Source of the DNA: a virus
Strand: one strand, 5' to 3'
Virus record (IMG/VR): IMGVR_UViG_3300035670_001360
Coordinates: 1 to 21,838 of that record
DNA length: 21,838 nt
Each line of letters starts with the position of its first letter. Positions within the stretch are counted from its first letter, which is position 1. The notes under the pieces are model-generated. The model saw only the letters and a list, made by a program, of their open reading frames with translations. It was not told where the DNA came from and did no database searches. The position numbers were made by a program, and so were the translations under genes. Of this stretch, positions 1-5,915 are shown one piece after another.

Positions 1-71
1 GTTGAATGCACTGGTCTTGAAAACCAGCAACGGGGTTTCCTCGTTCGTGAGTTCGAATCTCACCCCCTCCG
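1..71 (+). tRNA. tRNA-Ser(TGA): tRNA-Ser (anticodon TGA), 5' end cut off by window edge
   Basis: The anticodon arm is 11-15 / 23-27 with loop CTTGAAA, giving anticodon TGA (reads UCA). A long variable arm (about 28-46) marks a class II tRNA. The T arm is GTGAG/CTCAC at 47-51 and 59-63 with loop TTCGAAT. The 3' acceptor strand CCCCTCC (64-70) is followed by discriminator G71. The 5' acceptor strand and D arm lie outside the window. CCA is not encoded, so the host must add it. Confidence 0.93.
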
Positions 72-72
72 C

Positions 73-100
73 TTGACTTTTGAATCGCGATCTGTATTAT
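73..100 (+). promoter_or_regulatory. Probable sigma70-type promoter after tRNA-Ser
   Basis: A -35 box TTGACT (73-78) and a -10 box TATTAT (95-100) are separated by 16 nt. Transcription would start near 107, just before the hairpin at 112-136, and meet the strong terminator at 166-207. No gene lies between them. The promoter therefore either makes a short non-coding RNA or supplies tRNA-Thr by read-through. It is called from box matches only. Confidence 0.5.
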
Positions 101-106
101 CTGTGG

Positions 107-207
107 CGTAGAGAGATTTGTTAATTTCAAATCTCTTCTGCCTTCTCGTGTTGTTGTGTTCTCCTGAGACCCCTGCTGATCCAAAAGATTGGTGGGGGTC
201 TCTTTTT
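107..207 (+). ncRNA. Candidate ~100-nt small RNA between two tRNAs
   Basis: The unit has a promoter (73-100) and a perfect 9-bp hairpin at the predicted 5' end: AGAGATTTG (112-120) and CAAATCTCT (128-136) with loop TTAATTT. A pyrimidine-rich, apparently unpaired stretch (about 137-165) follows, ending in TTCTCCT. A 16-bp intrinsic terminator closes it (166-207). This is the usual build of a phage or bacterial trans-acting sRNA. The CU-rich stretch could in principle pair with AGGAG ribosome-binding sites. There is no ORF. The alternative is that these are simply the leader and terminator of neighbouring tRNA transcripts. Function is not known. Confidence 0.4.
166..207 (+). terminator. Strong Rho-independent terminator directly abutting tRNA-Thr
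   Basis: A 16-bp stem (166-181 pairing with 187-202, including several G-U pairs and an outer GAGACCCC/GGGGTCTC block) encloses loop CAAAA and is followed by TTTTT (203-207). The next base, 208, is the first nucleotide of tRNA-Thr. Any transcript from upstream must therefore read through it to make that tRNA. Confidence 0.9.
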
Positions 208-280
208 GCCGGGATAGCTCAGTTGGCAGAGCAGCTGTTTTGTAATCAGCAGGTCGTGGGTTCGAGTCCCTCTCCCGGCT
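208..280 (+). tRNA. tRNA-Thr(TGT): tRNA-Thr (anticodon TGT)
   Basis: The acceptor strands GCCGGGA (208-214) and TCCCGGC (273-279) pair fully, and discriminator T280 follows. The anticodon loop is TTTGTAA (239-245), giving TGT, which reads ACA. The last base pair of the anticodon stem is a T238-T246 mismatch. The T-loop TTCGAGT is canonical. CCA is not encoded. No promoter is visible between the upstream terminator and this tRNA. An ORF starts 2 nt after its 3' end. Confidence 0.93.
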
Positions 281-281
281 T

Positions 282-536
282 ATGAAAATTCTAATTACAA
301 AGTTTGGCGTTCCAATCGAGCTTAAGCGAGTTTCTGACTGGCACCTTAACTTCAGTTGGCGCAACTGGAGAATTGGAGTGCATTTCGAAAGCTCGATGTG
401 GGAGTTTGATTTTCTCTGGTTTCAGGTATGGTGCGAGCGTTATCACAAGCACGGCGATCAGCTCAGTGAGATTCCGAAAGATGCTGATGTAATTATTGAC
501 TTCAGGCCCGTTTCTGAGTTCAACGAGTTTCCCTAG
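282..536 (+). CDS. Hypothetical 84-aa protein wedged between two tRNAs
   Basis: I recognise no family. The 84-residue product is Trp- and Phe-rich (several W in residues 20-50) and looks like a small folded protein rather than random translation. ATG 282 comes one base after the tRNA-Thr discriminator (T280), so tRNA 3' processing would leave an mRNA with AUG at or one base from its 5' end. There is no SD, since the upstream bases are tRNA. Its TAG stop (534-536) shares G536 with the first base of tRNA-Lys, so RNase P cleavage there would split the stop codon. The gene is thus co-transcribed with, and probably processed alongside, the tRNAs. Confidence 0.6.
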   Translation: MKILITKFGVPIELKRVSDWHLNFSWRNWRIGVHFESSMWEFDFLWFQVWCERYHKHGDQLSEIPKDADVIIDFRPVSEFNEFP

Positions 537-608
537 CCCCTGTAGCTCAATTGGCAGAGCAGCGGGCTTTTAACCCGAAGGTTGCAGGTTCGATTCCTGC
601 CGGGGGCA
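536..608 (+). tRNA. tRNA-Lys(TTT): tRNA-Lys (anticodon TTT)
   Basis: The acceptor strands GCCCCTG (536-542) and CGGGGGC (601-607) pair with one T-G wobble, and discriminator A608 follows. The anticodon loop is CTTTTAA (567-573), giving TTT, which reads AAA/AAG. The outermost anticodon-stem pair is G562-A578, a mismatch. The T-loop TTCGATT is canonical. CCA is not encoded. The gene overlaps the upstream ORF stop codon by one base. Confidence 0.93.
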
Positions 609-629
609 TGTTATTATTATTTTCTTCTT

Positions 630-812
630 ATGGCAGCTACAGGTAAACCAAGACGACGCAGGGTTTGGGAAGGCGAAACTCGCCGCGAGTGGAAGCGCAG
701 CAAGCGCACTGATCTTCCCAAAGGCGCATTCAATCGTCATCAGGCAGCCAAAGAAGAAAAGCGCCGAGCTAAGAAAAAAGCTCGTAGGGCTGCTCGAGAT
801 CAAGAATCTTAA
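630..812 (+). CDS. Small highly basic hypothetical protein (60 aa)
   Basis: I recognise no family. The 60-residue product is very rich in Arg and Lys, including RRRR near residue 9 and a Lys/Arg-dense tail, so RNA or DNA binding is plausible but unproven. The frame stays open upstream to a TTG inside tRNA-Lys (582). I chose ATG 630 because a start inside the tRNA is unlikely. No SD is visible in the T-rich 609-629 leader. It stops just before the leaderless promoter of the next gene and probably belongs to the tRNA transcript. Confidence 0.5.
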   Translation: MAATGKPRRRRVWEGETRREWKRSKRTDLPKGAFNRHQAAKEEKRRAKKKARRAARDQES

Positions 813-819
813 AAAGTTC

Positions 820-849
820 TTGACTTCGCATACTTGCTGCTGGTAAGAT
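820..849 (+). promoter_or_regulatory. Leaderless promoter for the HTH gene
   Basis: A -35 box TTGACT (820-825) and a -10 box TAAGAT (844-849) are separated by 18 nt. Exactly 6 nt separate the -10 from ATG 856, so the predicted transcript starts on or next to the start codon. There is no SD upstream of 856. The same -10 sequence and spacing recur at 12902-12907, and a variant at 15539-15544. Confidence 0.75.
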
Positions 850-855
850 CTCTTC

Positions 856-1164
856 ATGCCAGAGAATGAGGAGTCTGCCCAGAAGATCTATATTCGGGAG
901 GCGGCTCATTTGCTCAACCGCAGAATGGCGACTCTTAGGAAGTGGGAACAGCTTGGAGTTCTTCCAGATGGCTTAGTTCCTCACAGGGGAGATCGTGGTT
1001 GGCGGTATTGGACTCCAGAGCAGCTTGAAGGAATCCGAGCTTGGATTCGTGAAACTGATCGTCGTCCGGGCAAAGGGCTTCCCCACTACAATCCGACAGA
1101 AGCAGAATTGGAAAAAGCAATTGACGCGATGAGAACTCCTCGTCGCAAATCAGAACTAATTTAA
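856..1164 (+). CDS. MerR/excise-like helix-turn-helix DNA-binding protein
   Basis: The 102-residue product has a winged helix-turn-helix of the MerR/HTH_17 type at about residues 11-66. Helix one runs from YIREAAHLLN, a recognition helix contains MATLRKWEQLG, and a wing with GWRYWTPEQLEGI follows. This layout is known from excisionases and small phage regulators that bind promoters or attachment sites. The C-terminal ~35 residues are charged and of unknown role. It is the first gene after a strong leaderless promoter, as expected for an early regulator. No integrase is seen here, so an excisionase role has no direct support and a transcription regulator is the safer reading. Confidence 0.75.
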   Translation: MPENEESAQKIYIREAAHLLNRRMATLRKWEQLGVLPDGLVPHRGDRGWRYWTPEQLEGIRAWIRETDRRPGKGLPHYNPTEAELEKAIDAMRTPRRKSELI

Positions 1165-1176
1165 ACTAAGGACAAA

Positions 1177-1599
1177 ATGGCAGAAGAAAGTACAAACCCA
1201 TTTATTTCAAAATCTGTTGGCAATTCGGATCAGCAGAGCAAACAGAAAGCGAGTGCGGCAATGGCACAAGCAGAGAAGGCCCGCGCATCAGCGGACACAG
1301 AAAGCTGGCCGGTCGGAGAAAACGGTCAGCCTATGATGAAGATTACGATGACCGCAGCGGAGCTGATTCCGACAGGCCAGTACGCCAATGTGAGCGTCGG
1401 CCCGGCTCAGATCACAGCGTTCGTCGATACCGATAAGGTGCTCGATGGAGAAGAGGCTTACTTCACCAAGGAGCAGCGTGGAACGATGGCCAAGGCGCTC
1501 AACGAGCTTGCCGAGATTATCGAGATCGATGTAGTCGCCGTTCAGCGCAACCTCGTCCTTGAGTCAATGCAGAATCAGGTGGGTAATGGAAACAGCTGA
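1177..1599 (+). CDS. Hypothetical protein, 140 aa
   Basis: I recognise no family. The N-terminal ~45 residues are Ala-, Ser- and Gln-rich and probably disordered. A folded core follows (about residues 46-130), with alternating hydrophobic segments such as MMKITMTAAELIPTGQYANV and a C-terminal helix rich in Glu and Ile. ATG 1177 has an SD-like AAGGA about 8 nt upstream. The C-terminus overlaps the next gene by 14 nt, which suggests translational coupling. Similar small proteins with a disordered head are common in early actinophage regions, but I cannot name this one. Confidence 0.7.
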   Translation: MAEESTNPFISKSVGNSDQQSKQKASAAMAQAEKARASADTESWPVGENGQPMMKITMTAAELIPTGQYANVSVGPAQITAFVDTDKVLDGEEAYFTKEQRGTMAKALNELAEIIEIDVVAVQRNLVLESMQNQVGNGNS

Positions 1600-1930
1600 C
1601 GAGAAAAACGACAAGGTTGAGAAGCTCTCCGAGGTAAAGGTAGAGCGCAAGGAGAACAAGTCAAAGGCTTCTACAGAGGACAAGTATCTTAATCTTGTCA
1701 CTGTTGCAGGTGGAATTATGGGGCTTGCCACCTTTGATGTGAAAGACATGATTCTTAGTGGCACTGTCACTATTGACGGAAAAGACTGGAGACCAACTGA
1801 CGGAAATTTTGATATTCAGATGAGCGAAATTGATGGCAAAGAAGTAGAGATCACTTCTTTCCCCAAGTCGATTAAATTCACTCTTGACTCTAAAGCTCTA
1901 AATGAATATCGAACAAGTGAACCTAATTAG
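1586..1930 (+). CDS. Hypothetical protein, 114 aa
   Basis: I recognise no family. The first ~35 residues are Lys/Glu-rich and likely form a charged helix. The rest (about 36-110) looks like a beta-rich domain with short hydrophobic strands (LVTVAGGIMGLATF, GTVTIDG, KEVEITSFP). ATG 1586 is chosen because AGGTGG lies just upstream. A TTG at 1559 in the same frame would lengthen the overlap with the preceding gene and has no SD. It is co-expressed with the previous gene and followed by an inverted repeat in front of the HNH gene. Confidence 0.65.
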   Translation: METADEKNDKVEKLSEVKVERKENKSKASTEDKYLNLVTVAGGIMGLATFDVKDMILSGTVTIDGKDWRPTDGNFDIQMSEIDGKEVEITSFPKSIKFTLDSKALNEYRTSEPN

Positions 1931-1936
1931 TCTTTT

Positions 1937-1963
1937 TAATAGAACTCTGATAGGGTTCTATTA
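1937..1963. repeat. 9-bp perfect inverted repeat just before the HNH start codon
   Basis: TAATAGAAC (1937-1945) and GTTCTATTA (1955-1963) are perfect inverted copies with a 9-nt spacer. The right arm ends 2 nt before ATG 1966, where no SD is seen. A T-run precedes rather than follows it, so it is not a normal terminator on the + strand. It may be an operator or a hairpin limiting HNH translation. Confidence 0.55.
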
Positions 1964-1965
1964 TC

Positions 1966-2484
1966 ATGGCTGATAAACGTATCGATCTCGATATTGAGTC
2001 CATAGTCAACGAGTACAAAGCTGGTTCCTCTATGAGGAAACTCGGCTTAAAGTACGGAGTAAGCTGGCAGACAATAAGAAACCGTTTGCGAGAGCAAAAA
2101 GTTTCGATTCGCCCCAGAGGAAATACTGGCATAAATAAAAGAAGCGGATCACGCAGTCACAAATGGTCTGGTGGTGTGACTACTGACAGTCAGGGATACG
2201 TTTGGATTCACACAGACTTAGTAGAAGAAGAGTTTCGCTGCATGGCTCAGAAAGGAGCCAAAACTATTGATGGTCATAAATCATACGTTGCAGCTCACCG
2301 TTTAGAGATGGCAAGAATTCTTGGCCGCCCACTAGAGAAAAATGAAACAGTTCACCACATAAACGGCATTAAATCAGATAATTTAATTGATAATCTACAA
2401 TTAAGAAAAAGCAATCATGGCGCTGGACAGTCATATTGTTGTCAGGATTGTGGATCTAAAAATATAGTTTCGGTGGTGATCTAA
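1966..2484 (+). CDS. HNH homing-type endonuclease with N-terminal HTH
   Basis: The 172-residue product has a resolvase-like helix-turn-helix at about residues 12-45 (SMRKLGLKYGVSWQTIRNRL), then an HNH_3 nuclease core. The core shows H111 in the AHRLEMARILGRPL helix and the HHINGIKSDN motif at 130-139, ending DNLQL. A C-terminal CCxDCGS (158-164) looks like half of a zinc knuckle. Such proteins cut DNA to spread themselves. It sits between two unrelated hypothetical genes and the helicase, in AT-richer sequence than its neighbours, as expected of a recent insertion. Its last codons carry the SD of the helicase, and both genes share a reading frame separated only by TAA. The call is firm for HNH; homing activity is inferred. 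Confidence 0.88.
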   Translation: MADKRIDLDIESIVNEYKAGSSMRKLGLKYGVSWQTIRNRLREQKVSIRPRGNTGINKRSGSRSHKWSGGVTTDSQGYVWIHTDLVEEEFRCMAQKGAKTIDGHKSYVAAHRLEMARILGRPLEKNETVHHINGIKSDNLIDNLQLRKSNHGAGQSYCCQDCGSKNIVSVVI

Positions 2485-2487
2485 ATT
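2472..2487 (+). promoter_or_regulatory. Near-perfect Shine-Dalgarno pointing to an AUU start
   Basis: GGTGGTGATC (2472-2481) matches the 16S-complementary GGAGGTGATC at 9 of 10 bases. Its core is 8 nt before ATT 2485, ideal spacing, and the TAA of the HNH gene fills the gap. No ATG, GTG or TTG lies in frame until 2596, which would remove the conserved start of the helicase. Confidence 0.65.
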
Positions 2488-3747
2488 AACGTCGAACAAG
2501 CTCTCCTGAATAAAGTTATAACTACTGGCCAGCTTGAAGAGGCAGTTTCACGGGGAATAAGAGCAGATCTCTTCGCAGATGAAGAGTGCCGTGACATGTT
2601 TGAATACATCACGGATCATGCTCGTCGATATAAAACTCCACCTTCAACTAGCGCTGTAGAAACTGACCGGCCCAGCTGGAAGGTAGACCATAATCAGGAA
2701 TCTCTTGATTACCTGATTGACAAGTTCACAGTTCTTTGTAAGCGCCGCCTGTCGCAGGAGGCTCTAATCGAGCTTGCGAAGCTGACAGAAGATCCGCAAG
2801 AAGGACCAAATCTCGATCTGCACTTTCTCGAGGTGAGCCGTCGTCTAGCCACCCTCGTTCCCTCAACTCAAGTAGCAAGGTTCTCCGATATGGAGCAGCG
2901 TGTCGCTGAGTACGAAGAAAGAGCGGCTGAGGGTAAGAAAATTGGTATTCCATTTGGATATCCCACGCTTGATGATTGGACTGGTGGTGTGCAATCGCAC
3001 GAGCTGGTGACGATTGCTGGCTTCTCTGGTCTTGGTAAGTCAACGATGCTTATGTCACTGGCTTTCAATGCTTGGTCTCAGGGCTATACGCCCCTCTACA
3101 TTTCTCTTGAGATGGAGGCGGGGGCCATCTTGCGTAAGTTCGACGCTATGGCGGCCTCCCTTGATTACGCAAAAATCAAGCAACTCCAACTTCCCGAACG
3201 GCAGATCGAGGAGTGGAGAAAGACCGCCGACGAGATCGCTGGCAAGGCCCACGACATTCCTGTGATTGACAGCATTCGTGGGTGTACGCCGGATCATGTC
3301 TTCGCAGAGACTGTCAGACACAAGCCGGATCTTGTCCTGATTGACTACCTGAGCTTATTGCGGTCTTCCCGACCTCAGCGGAACTCTTCAATGTGGCAGT
3401 CCCTCACGGAGATCACTCAGGATCTGAAGCAGAACGCCAGAACTCTTGGCATTCCGATCATTGCTGCCGCTCAGACAAACCGTTCTGGTGGCAAGGAAGG
3501 TGCCGATCTCGACAACATCGGCTACTCGCTTTCCGTCGTTCAGGATTCTGACATCATGATTGGTCTTTTTGCTGATGATGAGATGAAAGACAGAAAAGAA
3601 ATGGAAATTCGTCTGAATAAAAATCGAGATGGACGACTCGGAAAATTTATGGCAAAATGGGATCACGAAAGCATGGAGTTCCGCCAGCTTACGATCAAAG
3701 ATAAATTCGGAAAGCCCGGTATTGAAAGTGCGGCTGACACAGCTTAG
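2485..3747 (+). CDS. dnaB: DnaB-type replicative DNA helicase (apparent AUU start)
   Basis: This is the ATP-driven hexameric helicase that unwinds the phage fork and recruits primase. Read from ATT 2485 it is 420 residues. The N-terminal DnaB domain begins NVEQALLNKVITTG and continues through ADEECRDMFEYI. A RecA-fold ATPase domain (about 155-400) follows, with Walker A GFSGLGKST near 179-187 and Walker B DLVLIDY near 282-288. The first ATG (2596) would delete 37 residues that align with the expected N-terminus of the family. ATT is therefore preferred, backed by the SD at 2472-2481. One base change (ATG to ATT) would explain it; a sequencing error is possible. The gene overlaps the next one by 20 nt. 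Confidence 0.93.
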   Translation: MNVEQALLNKVITTGQLEEAVSRGIRADLFADEECRDMFEYITDHARRYKTPPSTSAVETDRPSWKVDHNQESLDYLIDKFTVLCKRRLSQEALIELAKLTEDPQEGPNLDLHFLEVSRRLATLVPSTQVARFSDMEQRVAEYEERAAEGKKIGIPFGYPTLDDWTGGVQSHELVTIAGFSGLGKSTMLMSLAFNAWSQGYTPLYISLEMEAGAILRKFDAMAASLDYAKIKQLQLPERQIEEWRKTADEIAGKAHDIPVIDSIRGCTPDHVFAETVRHKPDLVLIDYLSLLRSSRPQRNSSMWQSLTEITQDLKQNARTLGIPIIAAAQTNRSGGKEGADLDNIGYSLSVVQDSDIMIGLFADDEMKDRKEMEIRLNKNRDGRLGKFMAKWDHESMEFRQLTIKDKFGKPGIESAADTA

Positions 3748-4039
3748 GAAAATCTCAGAGTTTCATATTTGCCAGTGGGAGGGCGACCTCGACGACGGCA
3801 AATATGTTTATGTGCGAATCAGAAATGACCGGCTGGCAATTGGCTACGCGCACGAGCGTTGGATCGCCATGAACCATTCTGTGAACTCTCCTTACAGCGA
3901 AAAGTTCATAGAAAGAGCCGACCTAGAAGGACCATTTCATACAGCCCAATTGCTGCCACACCTAAAACAATCAGGAATCGACTGCTCACAAATCAACCCA
4001 GAAGAAGTGGAAAAAAGTTACTTAGATGCCCGGTTTTGA
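3728..4039 (+). CDS. Hypothetical protein between helicase and primase (103 aa)
   Basis: I recognise no family. The 103-residue product looks like a small alpha/beta protein: a beta-rich first half (FHICQWEG, KYVYVRIRNDRLAIGY) and a charged helical C-terminus. GTG 3728 is chosen as the start most compatible with a short overlap with dnaB. The frame is open back to 3629, but that would double-code a conserved helicase end. Its position between helicase and primase, with overlaps at both ends (20 nt and 14 nt), suggests a replication accessory role such as helicase loading or primase contact. That is inference from context only. Confidence 0.6.
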   Translation: MRLTQLRKISEFHICQWEGDLDDGKYVYVRIRNDRLAIGYAHERWIAMNHSVNSPYSEKFIERADLEGPFHTAQLLPHLKQSGIDCSQINPEEVEKSYLDARF

Positions 4040-5111
4040 TCCAAGCTGTATTGACGTAGAACATTTCCTCGAGACCCTTGAAGTAAGAAATCTTTCTTGG
4101 GCAACCGATGATGAACTTCGGTTCTCTTGCCCGTTTCCTTCTCATGCTGGTCTAGATGAGAAGCCCTCGTGCTACATGAATGTTGACACGACGGCTTTCT
4201 TTTGTCATGGGTGCAAGCAACGCGGAAATGCCATCGGGTTTACCGAAGTAATTCTCGGGATCACCCCACTGGAAGCAATCCGGTTATTGAGGGATCGTTA
4301 TCAGCCGGGAGCGATCAACCCGGACGAGCGAGAGATGGTTAAGGAAATTAAAAACATCTTGGAGACCAAAGAAGAGCAAGCTGTTCAGCCTTTGATCGAT
4401 GAGTCTGTTTTTGAAAAGCTTTCTGTTGACTGGGAAAAAGTTGATTTTGCCATCAGGCGCGAGCAATATGTTCCAGAACCTTTGGCCTACATGTTCGACA
4501 GGGGATTCGATCACCAGACTCTCACAGACTGGGAGTTTGGATATGACGACATTTCTAATCGGCCAGTTTTTGCCGTGCGAGACGAATTCGGTCAGCTGAT
4601 TGGGTTTAAGGGTCGCGCTTGGGCCAAGAATCAATTCCCGAAGTATTTTGTTCTAGGAGATAAAGCGGGAAAACCGAATAGATATGGCTTTCCTTGCTAT
4701 CACACTTCACAAGTGGTCTACGGAGCCAATCGAGTGATCGGCAACGAGGAGTGTCTCGTAATTTGCGAGGGCGAGCTAAACGCAATCTCCGTAACAATGA
4801 AGACTGGACTTAGGGCAGTGGCGATAAACGGATCACATTTTTCGGACTTTCACGCAGGCGTAATCAAGGACAAGGCCAACAAAGCTATATTGTTCTTGGA
4901 CAGCGATCCAGCAGGCGAGTCAGCCGTTTGGGGTTGGAAGGACACAAACGGAATTCATCACGATGGCGTCGTCGATTGCTTAAAAGATTTCATGGATGTC
5001 AGGATTTGCCCTGATCATGAGGGCGATGCGGCTTCCATGAATGCAAATGAAATTGCAGAATGCTTGAACAGTTCTGAGGATTGGGTTACAATCCAGATGA
5101 ATGTTTGCTAA
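4026..5111 (+). CDS. dnaG: DnaG-type DNA primase (CHC2 zinc finger + TOPRIM)
   Basis: The protein synthesises RNA primers on single-stranded DNA at the fork. It has 361 residues, shorter than cellular DnaG (about 600) because the C-terminal helicase-binding domain is missing. The N-terminal zinc-binding domain has ligands C35, H40, C60 and C63 (CPFPSH and FFCHGC). A linker of about 80 residues leads to the catalytic core. The TOPRIM motifs are CEGELNA with E248 and LFLDSDPAGE with D292 and D294. ATG 4026 overlaps the preceding gene by 14 nt, so translation is probably coupled. It could also be read as a phage primase with reduced helicase contact, and the small upstream protein could supply that contact. 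Confidence 0.93.
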   Translation: MPGFDPSCIDVEHFLETLEVRNLSWATDDELRFSCPFPSHAGLDEKPSCYMNVDTTAFFCHGCKQRGNAIGFTEVILGITPLEAIRLLRDRYQPGAINPDEREMVKEIKNILETKEEQAVQPLIDESVFEKLSVDWEKVDFAIRREQYVPEPLAYMFDRGFDHQTLTDWEFGYDDISNRPVFAVRDEFGQLIGFKGRAWAKNQFPKYFVLGDKAGKPNRYGFPCYHTSQVVYGANRVIGNEECLVICEGELNAISVTMKTGLRAVAINGSHFSDFHAGVIKDKANKAILFLDSDPAGESAVWGWKDTNGIHHDGVVDCLKDFMDVRICPDHEGDAASMNANEIAECLNSSEDWVTIQMNVC

Positions 5112-5114
5112 GAT
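5086..5114 (+). promoter_or_regulatory. Possible promoter for the ssDNA-binding protein gene
   Basis: A -10 TAAGAT (5109-5114, followed by C as at 844 and 12902) lies 17 nt after TTACAA (5086-5091), a poor -35 match. Transcription would start near 5121, giving a short leader with the SD AAGGAG (5146-5151). A separate promoter would fit a protein needed in large amounts. The evidence is weak. Confidence 0.3.
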
Positions 5115-5156
5115 CCTTTCAAGCACAAATTAAATAAATCCAACTAAGGAGAAGAA

Positions 5157-5879
5157 ATGCCAAGAGGACTATCAGGAATTAGGGAGGCTTCAGCGGAACT
5201 GGAGTCTCGCAAGGGTGGAGTTCAGCGTGGCCCCGGCGCGCTTTATTTCCGCCTTCAGGATGGAGACGAAACTGTTGTTCGTTTTCTCGAGCAGGACGAT
5301 GACATCGCGTGGTGCTGGATGCACGAGATTCCCGTCGAAGGTCGTGCTTGGGGCCGCCCTACTCCCTGCCTCGATCAGCAGAAGGACGGAACGCCCTGCC
5401 CCGGTTGTGAGCGCGATATGCCGCGTAAGTTCACCGGCTACATCAACCTGATTTGGGACGATGCTCCTGTCTTTAAGCGTGATGACACCGGACGTATCGT
5501 GCGCGACAGCACGGGCGACCCTGTGATCACCGGAACGAAGCCGCAGGTTGCTATCTGGTCTTCCGGTATCCGTCTGTTTGAGGAGCTTGATGAGATTAAC
5601 GCCAATTACAAGGGCCTTATGTCTCGTAAGTTCAAGGTCAAGCGCAAGGGCGCTAGGCTTGATACTAAGTATCTGATTAGTCCTCAGGACATCGATGCTG
5701 GTCCTCAGGAAATGACTTCCGAGGAGAAGGAACTCGCCGCCAATAAGTTCGATCTTTCGGAATTTATTACTCCGAAGACTTATGACGAGTTTCTCGAAGA
5801 GCTTGGTGGAACCGCACCGAACGGAAACGGTACTGCTGCACCGCAGCAGACTGTAAATCCGTTCATGCGTAACCGCTAA
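5157..5879 (+). CDS. Single-stranded DNA-binding protein, gp32-like, zinc-binding
   Basis: It probably coats ssDNA at the fork and during recombination. The 240-residue product has Cys ligands C71, C81 and C84, spaced x9 then x2 as in the zinc motif of T4 gp32 (C77, C87, C90), with a His (H56) at about the matching upstream position. The N-terminal basic segment and a beta-rich core (about 30-150) suit an OB-fold. A flexible Asn/Gly/Ala-rich linker near 220 precedes the short tail NPFMRNR. The start is set by SD AAGGAG, 5 nt before ATG 5157. It lies between primase and dNMP kinase. Family assignment is from motif spacing and context, not sequence alignment. Confidence 0.72.
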   Translation: MPRGLSGIREASAELESRKGGVQRGPGALYFRLQDGDETVVRFLEQDDDIAWCWMHEIPVEGRAWGRPTPCLDQQKDGTPCPGCERDMPRKFTGYINLIWDDAPVFKRDDTGRIVRDSTGDPVITGTKPQVAIWSSGIRLFEELDEINANYKGLMSRKFKVKRKGARLDTKYLISPQDIDAGPQEMTSEEKELAANKFDLSEFITPKTYDEFLEELGGTAPNGNGTAAPQQTVNPFMRNR

Positions 5880-5915
5880 GAAAGAAAAACGATCAATAGG
5901 AAAGGAGGAAGCGAA

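Noticed and set aside
187-208. T-box-like sensing of tRNA by the terminator before tRNA-Thr (a TGGT is present)
   Set aside because: No specifier loop or conserved T-box sequence is present, and the downstream gene is a tRNA, not a synthetase.
582-629. N-terminal extension of the basic 60-aa ORF back to TTG inside tRNA-Lys
   Set aside because: It would code through the tRNA T arm and acceptor; ATG 630 is the simpler start.
608-646. 12-codon ORF starting on the tRNA-Lys discriminator base (ATG then three TTA codons)
   Set aside because: It has no SD, overlaps the next ORF, and its Leu codons come from a simple TTA repeat. Too short to support.
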